A DNA stretch of 51,273 nucleotides from JAGDMS01 sp050015455 (GTDB lineage Bacteria > Desulfobacterota > Binatia > HRBIN30), in contig JBEKBJ010000022.1 of the NCBI GenBank assembly GCA_050015455.1, positions 1-51,273 on the forward strand. Reading direction: 5' to 3'. Made by a program: the position numbers and the translations under genes. Below the pieces are notes generated by a model. It saw only the letters and a list, made by a program, of their open reading frames with translations. It did no database searches and was not told the DNA's origin. Shown here piece by piece: positions 41,737 to 50,515 of this stretch; position 1 is the stretch's first letter, and the number at the start of each line of letters is the position of its first letter.

Positions 41737-43932
41737 ATGAAGAATACGAGCAATGGCAGCTGGCAGAGCACCGCGTGCGTAATGTGTGGAACCAACTGCG
41801 GATTGGAAGTGCAGGTTCAAGACAACCATATCGTCAAGGTGCGCGGCGATAAGCGCAACCCGTTCAGTCAGGGGTATACCTGCAGCAAGGGGCTGACGGT
41901 CGGGAAGCTCGTCGATCACAAGCAGCGCGTGAAAACCCCGCTCAAGCGCATGCCCGACGGGAGTTACACCCCGATCTCTTGGCAGCAAGCGGTCTCGGAG
42001 GTTGCGGCAAAGCTCAGCGAGATCGTACAACGTCACGGCCCGGAAGCCGTCGCGCTGGTCGGCGGCGGCGGGCAGGCAAACCATCTGGACTTCCTGTACG
42101 CCGTCGGCTTCCTCAACCTCCTCGGCTCGCGCCGGCACTTCAACGCTTTGGCTCAGGAGTTCACCCAGAAGTACTGGATCAGCGGCCTCGTGTTTGGCAG
42201 CGAGGGCATCAACGAAGAGGAGAACTGGCACCGCTCCGAGGTGATCCTGGTCATGGGCTCGAACCCGTGGATGAGCCACATCGTCCAGCGCGCGCGCACC
42301 GTGATCAAAGAGATCGCCGACGACCCGCAACGGACGCTCATCGTCGTCGACCCCAGACGGCACGAGACAGCGGAGAAGGCCGACGTGTACCTCCAGATCC
42401 GGCCGGGTACAGACCTGTACTTCCTGCTGGCGATGCTCAACGTGATCGTCGAGGAAGGACTCGTTGACGACGCCTTCATCGCCGAGCACGCGCACGGCTG
42501 GGAGGACGCCAAGTTCATCGCCAACTTGGTGACGCCGGCAGATGCCGCCAAGCTCTGTGACCTAAAGGAGGATGATATCCGCGCTGTCGCGCGGCGCTTC
42601 GCGACCGCCAAGAGTGCTAGCATCAGGAACCATCTCGGCATCTGTCACTCGAAGTACATGGTGGAGAACTGCTACCTGGTAGCGCTTCTGCACGTCATCA
42701 CCGGCAACATGTGCACGGCTGACGGCGCGCACATTCCGGTGTCAATGTTCAGCGGGGCCGGTGGGTTCCAGGAGCACAAGGCGTCCGAAAAACCGCGCAC
42801 GCGGGTGGCCGGCATCCCAATCATCCGCGGTTTCCTCCCACCCAACGCGCTGCCGGAGGAGATCCTGGACGCGGGCGACGGGCGTATCCGGGCGCTGATC
42901 GTGGAGGGCTGCAACCCGATCTGCTCCTATGCCGACGCGCGCAAGATGACCGAAGCGTTTCGGCAGCTCGATCTGCTGGTGGTCATCGACCCCGCCATGA
43001 TTGAGCCGGCGCGGTTGGCGCACTACGTGCTCCCTGTTCCTATCGGTTACGAGAAATGGGAGACGTCGTCTTTCGCCAAGGGCCACCCCGAAGTCTACGG
43101 CCATCTCCGCCCTCCGGTATTGCAGGCGCCGCCCGAGACGCGGCAGGAGTGCATCATTTTCTACGATCTGGCCAAGGCCATGGGGCTCGACTACCGATCG
43201 CACCCCGCCTTCGCCGCGTTGGAAGCGGCCATCGAGGCCGGAGATCCGGCGCCGGTGCTGACGTTGATCAGGGGGCTGTGCGTGATGTTCGCGATGACGC
43301 GCCGGCAGGAGCTACTCGATGCAGGTACCATCAGCGCTGGCGGCACTGCGGCTGACGAGCTCTTCCAAAAATTACTCGATCATCCTGAGGGTGTGCTGCT
43401 GTGCAAAGTGGACCCGGGAAGGAACTGGGAGGAGGTGCGCACCGCGGATCACAGGGCGGTTCTCAACCCCCCGGCCATCCTCGACATGCTCCGCGGCCTT
43501 GTGATCCCTGCGGATACCGACTTCCGCAAGAACCGCCAGTATCCCTTCATTCTGCAAACCGGCGAACGCAGCGACTACAACGCCAACACGGTGCACCGCG
43601 ATCCCACTTGGAGGAAGAAGTACCACCAGAGCTATGTGAGGATGCACAAGGCTGTGGCGGCGGAGTTGGGTGTCGCTAACGGTGAGAAGGTCCGCCTCAT
43701 CACCGAGTACGGGGAGGCGCTGGTGCCGGCGCTGGTGACCGACGACATCTATCCCGGCAACCTCAGCATGCCGCACGGCTACGGTCTGCTCTGGGAAAAC
43801 GATGCGACCGGCCAGCTCGAGCCGGTCGGCCCGAACGTTCAGGATCTCGTCAGCGCGCAACACCGCGACGCATTCACGGGGATCCCGCTCCACAAATACA
43901 TCCCGGCGCAGGTGCAAAAGGTCCAAGCCTGA
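41737..43932 (+). CDS. Molybdopterin-dependent oxidoreductase (bis-MGD type)
   Basis: 731 residues from ATG 41737, with AGGGAGGAAG 6-7 bases upstream. The N-terminal 4Fe-4S site is C14-x2-C17-x3-C21-x27-C49 (ACVMCGTNCGLE...YTCSKG). MGD-binding segments include VILVMGSNPWMSHIVQRART, TLIVVDPRRHETAEKADVYL and PIIRG/IVEGCNPICSY; the C-terminal MoCo-binding domain has FILQTGERSDYNANTVHRDP and VANGEKVRLITEYGEA. The usual Mo-ligating Cys/SeCys position falls in YWISGLVFGSEGINEEENW, where I see no Cys. No signal peptide is visible. Reaction unknown. Co-transcribed with the MarR gene. Confidence 0.85.
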   Translation: MKNTSNGSWQSTACVMCGTNCGLEVQVQDNHIVKVRGDKRNPFSQGYTCSKGLTVGKLVDHKQRVKTPLKRMPDGSYTPISWQQAVSEVAAKLSEIVQRHGPEAVALVGGGGQANHLDFLYAVGFLNLLGSRRHFNALAQEFTQKYWISGLVFGSEGINEEENWHRSEVILVMGSNPWMSHIVQRARTVIKEIADDPQRTLIVVDPRRHETAEKADVYLQIRPGTDLYFLLAMLNVIVEEGLVDDAFIAEHAHGWEDAKFIANLVTPADAAKLCDLKEDDIRAVARRFATAKSASIRNHLGICHSKYMVENCYLVALLHVITGNMCTADGAHIPVSMFSGAGGFQEHKASEKPRTRVAGIPIIRGFLPPNALPEEILDAGDGRIRALIVEGCNPICSYADARKMTEAFRQLDLLVVIDPAMIEPARLAHYVLPVPIGYEKWETSSFAKGHPEVYGHLRPPVLQAPPETRQECIIFYDLAKAMGLDYRSHPAFAALEAAIEAGDPAPVLTLIRGLCVMFAMTRRQELLDAGTISAGGTAADELFQKLLDHPEGVLLCKVDPGRNWEEVRTADHRAVLNPPAILDMLRGLVIPADTDFRKNRQYPFILQTGERSDYNANTVHRDPTWRKKYHQSYVRMHKAVAAELGVANGEKVRLITEYGEALVPALVTDDIYPGNLSMPHGYGLLWENDATGQLEPVGPNVQDLVSAQHRDAFTGIPLHKYIPAQVQKVQA

Positions 43933-43934
43933 CG

Positions 43935-43955
43935 GGGTGCTGAAGAAACCCCGCC
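43935..43955. repeat. Fragment of the MITE left end
   Basis: GGTGCTGAAGAAACCCCGCCC matches the left-end sequence of the MITE at 20428 (GCTGCTGAAAAACCCCGCCC) with two differences. It lies directly after the oxidoreductase stop. Confidence 0.55.
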
Positions 43956-43976
43956 CTCGTGCTTGCCTCCGCCTGG

Positions 43977-43999
43977 ATTGTCTGACAGATTGTCTGACA
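43977..43999. promoter_or_regulatory. Direct repeat before phd/vapC
   Basis: ATTGTCTGACA occurs twice (43977-43987, 43989-43999), one base apart, ending at the antitoxin ATG. TCTGACAG is shared with the palindromes at 16763 and 51219. Toxin-antitoxin operons are usually autorepressed at such sites (inference). Confidence 0.45.
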
Positions 44000-44220
44000 T
44001 GAAGACTGTCACGCTTCGCTCCTTGCGTCGGGACGCGGGTCTCCTCGACTCCGCTGCCGGCGGAGAGGAGATCTTAGTGACGCGCTTCGGCAAGCCCTAC
44101 GTCCGGATTGTTCCGGCGAAGCAGCCCCGATCCTTTCTCGGAGCGGGAAGACATCTGGGCCTCGGGAGACCGGTATCGCCTGAAGCCATTCCGCGGTCGG
44201 AATGGAAAGGCTTGCGGTGA
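43999..44220 (+). CDS. Phd/YefM family antitoxin
   Basis: 73 residues from ATG 43999 (MKTVTLRSLRRDAGLLDSAA). LRRDAG...GEEILVTRFGKPYVRIVPAK is the Phd/YefM beta-strand pattern (V-T-R-x-G-x-P-V). It overlaps the toxin gene start by four bases (GTGA). Binds the toxin and the operon promoter. Confidence 0.85.
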   Translation: MKTVTLRSLRRDAGLLDSAAGGEEILVTRFGKPYVRIVPAKQPRSFLGAGRHLGLGRPVSPEAIPRSEWKGLR

Positions 44221-44633
44221 GATACCTGCTCGACACGGCCCCGTGGATCAATGGCGTGACCCTTCCAAAGGTGTTCCCGGAACGCATCCGGAGCCTGTTG
44301 GCATCGACAGAAACCAAAGGCCTTTGCAGCATCAGCTTGCTCGAGACAGCGATACTCTATCGACTCGGCAGGCTGGATATTGCGGGCACACTGCCGGAGC
44401 TGTTCGCGGCTGGGCTGTCCGCCGACGTGCAGGTGCTGGAGTTGACGCCGGCCATTGCCGTGAAGACCAACGATCTCCCCGCGGACTTCCGCGGAGACCC
44501 GTTTGACCGAACCATTGTGGCCACCGCCGCAGCGCTGAATCTGAAGCTCATCACCGCCGATCCGATCATTCGAGACGCGAAGATGTGCGCGGTCGAGTAC
44601 TACCCGTTCAAGCCATCGCGCTCCAAGAGGTAA
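44217..44633 (+). CDS. vapC: PIN-domain toxin (VapC-like)
   Basis: 138 residues from GTG 44217, coupled to the antitoxin by GTGA; an ATG at 44202 is inside the antitoxin. PIN residues: LLDTAPWI (first Asp), SLLETAIL (Glu), RGDPFDRTIVATA (Asp pair) and LITADPII (last Asp). PIN toxins cut RNA. The set is complete, so it should be active. Confidence 0.87.
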   Translation: MRYLLDTAPWINGVTLPKVFPERIRSLLASTETKGLCSISLLETAILYRLGRLDIAGTLPELFAAGLSADVQVLELTPAIAVKTNDLPADFRGDPFDRTIVATAAALNLKLITADPIIRDAKMCAVEYYPFKPSRSKR

Positions 44634-44691
44634 TCAACGAGGACAGTAGGCGAAGGAAAGAGGGCCGGAAAATCAGCATCGCGAAGAGCTG

Positions 44692-44720
44692 TTGACTTCG
44701 TCTCTCAGCCGCAGTACACG
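44692..44720 (+). promoter_or_regulatory. Possible sigma70-type promoter of the B12 operon
   Basis: TTGACT at 44692-44697, then a 17-base spacer and TACACG at 44715-44720. The -10 is weak. It lies directly before the riboswitch. Confidence 0.35.
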
Positions 44721-44726
44721 CGGAGC

Positions 44727-44880
44727 ACGATCAGGTCCCAGTAGTTAAGGGCCAAGAGGGAAGGGGGTGCGAAGCCCCCGCTGCCCCGCAACTGTGAGGG
44801 GGGACGAGCGACGCACACGCCACTGTCCGAAAGACGGGAAGGCGCGGCGCGAGGACGATCCCCGAGCCAGGAGACCTGCC
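44727..44880 (+). promoter_or_regulatory. Cobalamin riboswitch
   Basis: Typical elements are in order: AGGGAAGGGGGTGCGAAGCC near 44757-44776, then CCCCGCTGCCCCGCAACTGTGA, GCCACTG, GGGAAGGCG, GACGAT, and the B12 box GAGCCAGGAGACCTGCC at 44864-44880. It senses adenosylcobalamin and lowers expression of the downstream genes. The first gene of the operon is tonB, 130 bases later. Confidence 0.93.
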
Positions 44881-44901
44881 TGATCGGATGAGCCGACTAG
44901 G

Positions 44902-44919
44902 CCCGTTCAAGTGAACGGG
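44902..44919 (+). promoter_or_regulatory. Hairpin after the riboswitch (possible expression platform)
   Basis: CCCGTTC-AAGT-GAACGGG (seven-base-pair stem, tetraloop) followed by GGGATGCTCCGGAAGGGGG. No U-tract, so control of translation is more likely than termination. It is about 90 bases before tonB. Confidence 0.4.
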
Positions 44920-45007
44920 GGATGCTCCGGAAGGGGGCGGGGTCGGGACCGGTCAGCACAAAGATCCCGTCGACGCCTCGAACCGGAGAGGGTTGGGGCT
45001 CGGGTGT

Positions 45008-45784
45008 ATGCGGCGACGGGACGCGAACGGAACTCTCTCTCTTCAGCCCACACGAGGTGGGCCATCCACGACGGCGGCGGCTGTGGCGCTGTCGCTTGCG
45101 CTGCACGTGGGCGCGTTGCTCGCTGTCGCCACCGTTCGCATACCGAACGCGAGCGCCCCACCACTGCTTCGCGTTTCACTGCTTTCCGGCGGCGGCGATG
45201 GCACCCGACGTCGAGAGGCGGGCGCGACTGGGGCCGAAGCGCGTCCGCAGCCGAGTCGAAAGGCCCTGGCCGAGCCGCCCCGCGAGCAGGTAGCCCCGCA
45301 GCAGCATCGCCCCTTCCGGCTGCCCAAGGCAAAGCGAGCAGCGATGCGCAAGTCCATCAAGCCGGACAGCGGTTCCGTTGCGCCGCCGGCGCCGGTGGCA
45401 GCTGTCTCACTTGCGACCGCGGCTGGATCGGGCACCGCCGACGGAACCGGCACGGGAACGGATGGGTCCGGCCCCGGCTCGGGACATGGCGGCGGTTCCG
45501 GAGAAGGGGGTGGGCCGGGCCCACGCGCCTCCTGCGCGTACTGTCCGCAACCGCACTACCCACTGATCGCCCGTGCCCGTGGATGGCAAGGCACGGTCGA
45601 GGTGCTGTTGTCGGTGCTTGCCGATGGGTCGGTGAACGCCGCGACGCTGTGGCGCTCGTCGGGATACTCGGTATTGGATCAGGCGGCGATCGCAGCCGCC
45701 CGGCACAGCCGTTTCAGTCCACCACAACCCGCGCCGCTCCGCGGGCGGATCGAATATCGCTTCGAACTGGTGACGGCTCGCTGA
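45008..45784 (+). CDS. tonB: TonB family energy-transducing protein
   Basis: 258 residues from ATG 45008. A single membrane anchor TTAAAVALSLALHVGALLAV-like segment at about 20-45 is followed by a Pro/Gly/Ser/Thr-rich linker (VAPPAPVAAVS..., then GTGTGTDGSGPGSGHGGGSG) and the TonB C-terminal domain YPLIARARGWQGTVEVLLSV, SSGYSVLDQAAIAAARHSRF. A CxxC (CAYCPQPHYP) lies just before that domain. It passes proton-motive energy to the BtuB-like receptor next to it. ExbB/ExbD are not encoded here. First gene after the cobalamin riboswitch. Confidence 0.87.
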   Translation: MRRRDANGTLSLQPTRGGPSTTAAAVALSLALHVGALLAVATVRIPNASAPPLLRVSLLSGGGDGTRRREAGATGAEARPQPSRKALAEPPREQVAPQQHRPFRLPKAKRAAMRKSIKPDSGSVAPPAPVAAVSLATAAGSGTADGTGTGTDGSGPGSGHGGGSGEGGGPGPRASCAYCPQPHYPLIARARGWQGTVEVLLSVLADGSVNAATLWRSSGYSVLDQAAIAAARHSRFSPPQPAPLRGRIEYRFELVTAR

Positions 45785-45797
45785 GTGGAGGAGAGGG

Positions 45798-47771
45798 ATG
45801 AGAGGGCTCATGTGTGCCGCCGCGATGGCGGCGTGGTTATCGCAAACGGTCGCTGCGCCAGCCCAAGAGAGTACTGGGACACCTTTAGAGACCGTGGTTG
45901 TCACCGCCACGCGCACCGAGGCGCCGTTGGAGTCGGTGACCAATTCGGTCTCGGTCGTTTCGGAAGCAGACATCAGCGCCCGGCAGTCCACTACCGTCAC
46001 AGACGCACTGCGTGATGTTCCGGGCGTTGACATTTCGCAGTCGGGTTCACTCGGCTCCGCCACGAGCGTCTTCATTCGCGGCGCCAACTCCGATCAGGCG
46101 CTCATCCTCTTCGATGGCGTCGAGGCCAACAGCCCGAACCTGGGCAGCTTCAATTTCGGCAACATCACCACCGACAACGTCGGGCGTATTGAGGTTCTGC
46201 GTGGTGCCGGTGGCACGCTGTACGGTTCGGAAGCGATTGGTGGTGTCGTCAATGTCATCACCAAGAAGGGTGAAGGGGCGCCGCACCTGACGCTCAGCAG
46301 CGCTGGCGGCAACATCGGCACCACCGCCGAGCAGGGCACGTTCTCGGGTCAGACAGGCATCGTGGCTTATACCGCCTCACTCGGCTATCTCACGACCGCC
46401 GGCTTCCGGCCGGCCAACGACGACTTCTCCGATCTCACCAGCGCGGCGCGTATCGACGTGACGCCGATCGAGCACGGCACGTTGCGCGGCTTTTGGCGCT
46501 CCGCACACTCCAGTCTCGGCCTCGCCGACAATGACATCAGCCAAGGCGTCCGGTTGCTCGATCCCAACGCGCGCGAGCGCGATGAGTTCTACCTCGGCAA
46601 GCTCGAGTGGGAGCACACCGTGTTCAAAGGGCTGACCTACCGCGTCGCCGGCGCGTACACGCGTACAGTCAACGTGGTCTCCGATCCCGCCAATACACAG
46701 GAGACGGCAGCAGGCCTGGAATCTTCGTACTTCCGCGAGCCCAACGAGATCCTCACCGGCGAGACCCAGGTGAACTACGTGGAAGGCTCCGCCGGACTTA
46801 GCACCATCGGCTTCGAATTCAAGGAACTGACCGGTACCGTCAAATCTCAGTTCGGCGATAGCTTGACGCGCTTTGCGCACTACCGCAGCAACTACGCCGG
46901 CTACGTGCAGCAGCAGGTGTTTCTGCTCGACAACAGCCTGACGGGCGTCGCGGGCTTCCGGGTGGATGGCAACCAGGACTTCGGTCGCGAGGTCAGCGCC
47001 TCGTGGTCACTGGGGTACGTGCAGGATTGGGGAAGCGGGGACCGCTGGACCACACACGTGAAAGGTGGGTACGCGGAAGGCTTCAAGGCGCCCACGTTCA
47101 ATGAGCTGTTCTTCCCCGGCTTCGGCAATCCAGACCTAGACCCAGAAATCTCCAGTGAGTACGACGGCGGCGTGACCCAGCAGCTCGGATTTCCGTGGCT
47201 CGCGGCCGAGGGGACCTACTTCACGCGCCGCACCAAGAATCTGATTCAGTCCGCGCAAACTGCCGCGCTGACCTGGGTCACGGCCAACGCCGCACGCGCT
47301 GACGTGAGCGGGCCGGAGGCGACTCTCAGTGTCGGCCCCCTGTTTGGTTTCTCGTTGCGCGGAACCTACACCTACCTCGACTGGGACATCACCGAGCGGC
47401 CAGGGCTCTCTTTGCCCCCGGCAGCAAAGACGCTGGAGCGCCGTCCACACAACCGCATGGCAACAATGGTCACGTATTCCCACGACGACTTGGTGCAGGC
47501 GGCGGACCGGTTCGTCGCCAACGTGAACGTTGTCTTCGTCGGCGAGCGCCACGACCTCGATCCGTTTACGTTCCAGGATGTAAACAATCAGGCATCGTAC
47601 ACGCGCACGGATCTGGCCTTGCGTTACGACACGCCGTCGCCGTGGCAGGGAACCCAGCGCGTGGGATGGTTCGCACGCGTGCAGAATCTGTTCGATCGCA
47701 ACTACCAGGAAGTGCGCGGCTTCAAGTCGCCACCGATCAACGTTCTCGCCGGCGCAGAGGTGACGTTCTGA
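45798..47771 (+). CDS. btuB: TonB-dependent outer-membrane receptor (BtuB-like)
   Basis: 657 residues with a signal peptide (MRGLMCAAAMAAWLSQTVAA). TonB box and plug: ETVVVTATRTEAPLESVTNSV, TVTDALRDVPGVDISQSG, ATSVFIRGANSDQALILFDGV, and GRIEVLRGAGGTLYGSEAIGGVV; the rest is a beta barrel ending in ...LAGAEVTF with a terminal aromatic. BtuB carries cobalamin across the outer membrane. Identified as BtuB mainly from the riboswitch and btuF/C/D neighbours. Confidence 0.9.
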   Translation: MRGLMCAAAMAAWLSQTVAAPAQESTGTPLETVVVTATRTEAPLESVTNSVSVVSEADISARQSTTVTDALRDVPGVDISQSGSLGSATSVFIRGANSDQALILFDGVEANSPNLGSFNFGNITTDNVGRIEVLRGAGGTLYGSEAIGGVVNVITKKGEGAPHLTLSSAGGNIGTTAEQGTFSGQTGIVAYTASLGYLTTAGFRPANDDFSDLTSAARIDVTPIEHGTLRGFWRSAHSSLGLADNDISQGVRLLDPNARERDEFYLGKLEWEHTVFKGLTYRVAGAYTRTVNVVSDPANTQETAAGLESSYFREPNEILTGETQVNYVEGSAGLSTIGFEFKELTGTVKSQFGDSLTRFAHYRSNYAGYVQQQVFLLDNSLTGVAGFRVDGNQDFGREVSASWSLGYVQDWGSGDRWTTHVKGGYAEGFKAPTFNELFFPGFGNPDLDPEISSEYDGGVTQQLGFPWLAAEGTYFTRRTKNLIQSAQTAALTWVTANAARADVSGPEATLSVGPLFGFSLRGTYTYLDWDITERPGLSLPPAAKTLERRPHNRMATMVTYSHDDLVQAADRFVANVNVVFVGERHDLDPFTFQDVNNQASYTRTDLALRYDTPSPWQGTQRVGWFARVQNLFDRNYQEVRGFKSPPINVLAGAEVTF

Positions 47772-48611
47772 ATGAGCCTTCGGTGCTGGCTGCTGTTCTT
47801 CGGCGTGATCGTGGCGGCGAGTCATGCGCCGGCGATGCGCGTCGTTTCACTCGCACCTTCGGTGACGGAGACGCTCTTCGCGCTGGGCGCGGGCGACGAG
47901 GTGGTGGGCGTGTCGACGTACTGCGATTACCCGCCCGAGGCAGCGAAGATAACGGGCGTTGGAAGCTTCCTGACGCCGAACATCGAGCAGATCATCACGC
48001 TCAAGCCCGACGTGATCATCGGCGTGCCCACGCCCGGCAATGAAGAGCCGGTGAAGACATTACAGAGCCTCGGATTCAAAATCGTCATCGTGCCGGCCGA
48101 CACGGTAGAGCAGACGCGGACAAGCATCGAGATGATCGCGCACGCCCTCGCCCGCGAGGCCGATGGCCGCAGGTTGATCGAGCAGTTCGACACGCGCCTG
48201 GCCGCCGTGCAGCAGCGCTTGCGCGGCGCGCCGCTGCGGCGCGTGCTGATGGTCGTCGGGCAGAAACCGCTGGTCGCGGTCGGCAGCGGCACCTTTCAAG
48301 ACGAGTTGATACGGATGGCCGGCGGAATCAACGTCGCCGGCGCCACGAGGCTGGCGTGGCCCCACCTCAACCTCGAGACCGTCATCGCCTGGGCGCCGCA
48401 AGTCATCATCGATACCAGCATGGGCACCGAGGAGAACACGCAGGTCCTGGAATTCTGGAAGCAGTTCCCGTCGTTGCCGGCGGTGCGCGAGCAGCACCTC
48501 TATGCCTACCGCACCTACGAACTCCTCCGGCCGGGGCCGCGCATACCGGAGGCGCTGGAGATGATCGCACGCGCGGTGCATCCGGAGAGGTATGAAGAAT
48601 TGGGGCATTGA
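47772..48611 (+). CDS. btuF: Periplasmic cobalamin-binding protein BtuF
   Basis: 279 residues. Signal peptide at 1-21 (MSLRCWLLFFGVIVAASHA). ABC-substrate-binding signatures: RVVSLAPSVTETLFALGAGD, VVGVSTYCDYPPEA, LTPNIEQIITLKPDVIIGV, and the C-terminal PSLPAVREQHLYAY. The start ATG directly follows the btuB stop (TGAATG). It delivers vitamin B12 to BtuCD. About 67 bases, with short ATGACTCA repeats, separate it from btuC. Confidence 0.9.
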   Translation: MSLRCWLLFFGVIVAASHAPAMRVVSLAPSVTETLFALGAGDEVVGVSTYCDYPPEAAKITGVGSFLTPNIEQIITLKPDVIIGVPTPGNEEPVKTLQSLGFKIVIVPADTVEQTRTSIEMIAHALAREADGRRLIEQFDTRLAAVQQRLRGAPLRRVLMVVGQKPLVAVGSGTFQDELIRMAGGINVAGATRLAWPHLNLETVIAWAPQVIIDTSMGTEENTQVLEFWKQFPSLPAVREQHLYAYRTYELLRPGPRIPEALEMIARAVHPERYEELGH

Positions 48612-48678
48612 ACGAGCGAGTCATTGCTCCCATCGTAGGCCTGATCACCATCCAATGATTCAATGACCCGATGACTCA

Positions 48679-49707
48679 ATGACTCAATACTCTATGCCCT
48701 ACCTGACTCGCCGCCGTTTCGTCAGGGTGAACGCCCTGCTTGCGGCGGGGCTGCTGGCGACGCTGTGCGGCGCGGCGCTGATCGGGCCGGTGCACGTCGA
48801 CCTGATGCGCGCCTTGCAGCGCACGGGTGGGCCCAGTCCGGACTTCGTCATTCTCTTCGACACGCGCCTGCCGCGCGTGTTGCTGGGTGCGGTGGTGGGC
48901 GGGGCGCTGGCGGTAGCTGGAGCGGCGTTGCAGGGCCTGCTGCGCAACCCGCTCGCCGATCCGCACATCCTCGGCATCTCGGGCGGCGCGGCACTCGGCG
49001 GGATCGTCGCCATCATCCTCGCCGGCCAGCAGCCGCTGGCCGCGTTCTCGGCGGGGCCGGTCGGTTCATTTCTCGGGGCGCTCGGTGCAACCTTTCTCAT
49101 CTACCGCCTCGCGCTCGTCCACGGCCGCCTCCAGCCGTATACCCTGCTGCTCACCGGCGTGGTGGTGAACGCGTTCGCCGGCGCTTTGATCATGTTCATC
49201 AATTCGCTGGCGGACTTTTATCAAGCGCACGGCATCTTGTTCTGGTTGATGGGCAGCTTGGCAACGCAGAGCTACCGCCTGGTGGGCACGATCACGGTGT
49301 ACGCGCTGGCGGCGGCCGCCTGTCTCCTGTGGCAGGCGCGGCACATGAACGTCCTCAGTCTCGGTGAAGAGGCAGCCTTACAGCTCGGTGTCGAAGTCGA
49401 GCGCACCCGTCGCATCATCTTCTTTACATCGTCACTCTTGGTGGGAGCGGTGGTTTCGGTGAGCGGGATGATCGGTTTCGTCGGGCTCATCGTGCCGCAC
49501 GTTCTACGCCTGACGCTCGGGGCCGACCATCGTCTACTGCTGCCGGCGAGCTTTCTGGCCGGCGGCATGTTTCTGGTGTGGGCGGACACCCTGGCGCGCA
49601 CGCTCCTCGGAGCGACGGAGATTCCTGTCGGGGTGGTGACGGCGTTGTGCGGCGCGCCGTTCTTCATTTATCTGCTGACTCGAGCCGCGGGGAAGGCCTT
49701 TGACTGA
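48679..49707 (+). CDS. btuC: Cobalamin ABC transporter permease BtuC
   Basis: 342 residues, FecCD/BtuC family with about ten membrane spans. Signatures include RLPRVLLGAVVGGALAVAGA, LQGLLRNPLADPHILGISGG, LGEEAALQLGVEVERTRRII and GFVGLIVPHVLRLTLGADHR. Forms the channel with BtuD. ATG 48679 lies in the ATGACTCA repeat; ATG 48694 is possible. Overlaps btuD by eight bases. Confidence 0.9.
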   Translation: MTQYSMPYLTRRRFVRVNALLAAGLLATLCGAALIGPVHVDLMRALQRTGGPSPDFVILFDTRLPRVLLGAVVGGALAVAGAALQGLLRNPLADPHILGISGGAALGGIVAIILAGQQPLAAFSAGPVGSFLGALGATFLIYRLALVHGRLQPYTLLLTGVVVNAFAGALIMFINSLADFYQAHGILFWLMGSLATQSYRLVGTITVYALAAAACLLWQARHMNVLSLGEEAALQLGVEVERTRRIIFFTSSLLVGAVVSVSGMIGFVGLIVPHVLRLTLGADHRLLLPASFLAGGMFLVWADTLARTLLGATEIPVGVVTALCGAPFFIYLLTRAAGKAFD

Positions 49708-50515
49708 GATGCACGACCCGGTTCTTTCGTTGCATCGGGTGAGCTTTTGCTACCGTTCGGTGGCGGCTCTCGACGATATCTCTCTCGACCTGCGGCGCGG
49801 CGAGATCCTCGGCATCATCGGCCCGAACGGGTCGGGAAAGTCGACGGCGCTGCGGATCATGAGCGGTGTGCTGCGGCCGCAGGCCGGATCGGTACTGTGG
49901 CTCGGTCGTCCGCTGGCGCAGGTGCGGCGCGCCGATTTGGCGCGGCAACTGGCGGTCGTGCCGCAAGACACCGCCATCGAGTTCCCTTTCTCGGTGCTGG
50001 AGGTGGTGCTGATGGGGCGGGCACCGCACCTCGGCGGCTTCGCCTTCGAAGGCGATCGGGACATCGCAGCCGCGCAGGCGGCGCTGCGCCGGACGGCGAC
50101 CTCGCACCTGGCGCACCGTTGCATTCACGAGCTCAGCGGCGGCGAGCGGCAGCGTGTGACGCTGGCGCGGGCGCTGGCACAAGAGCCGCAGGTGCTGCTG
50201 CTGGACGAGCCCGGCGCGTTCCTCGATATCCGTCACGCGGTGGAGATCTACGATCTCCTGCGTGACCTGCAAGCGGAGGGCATGACCATCGCCACCGTGT
50301 TGCATGATCTCAACCTGGCGGCGTTGTATTGCGATCGGGTAGCGCTGCTGAAAGCCGGGCGGCTGGTGCGTCTGGGCGCGCCGGGGGAAGTGATCACCTA
50401 CGCCACGCTGACTGAGGTCTACGAAACCGAAGTCTACGTCGACACCAACGACATCACCGGCGCGGTGAACGTGCTGCCCTTGAGCCGTCCCTACCGCGAG
50501 CGGTTGCGGCGGTGA
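49700..50515 (+). CDS. btuD: Cobalamin ABC transporter ATPase BtuD
   Basis: 271 residues if started at TTG 49700; ATG 49709 gives 268. Walker A GPNGSGKST at about 41-49, Q-loop QLAVVPQDTAIEFPFSVLE, signature LSGGERQR, Walker B VLLLDEPGAFLDI, switch His in TVLHDLNLAA. It powers BtuC. The overlap with btuC suggests coupling. Confidence 0.92.
   Translation: MTEMHDPVLSLHRVSFCYRSVAALDDISLDLRRGEILGIIGPNGSGKSTALRIMSGVLRPQAGSVLWLGRPLAQVRRADLARQLAVVPQDTAIEFPFSVLEVVLMGRAPHLGGFAFEGDRDIAAAQAALRRTATSHLAHRCIHELSGGERQRVTLARALAQEPQVLLLDEPGAFLDIRHAVEIYDLLRDLQAEGMTIATVLHDLNLAALYCDRVALLKAGRLVRLGAPGEVITYATLTEVYETEVYVDTNDITGAVNVLPLSRPYRERLRR

Noticed and set aside
44902..44925. Rho-independent terminator after the riboswitch
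   Set aside because: A good stem exists but there is no following T-tract.
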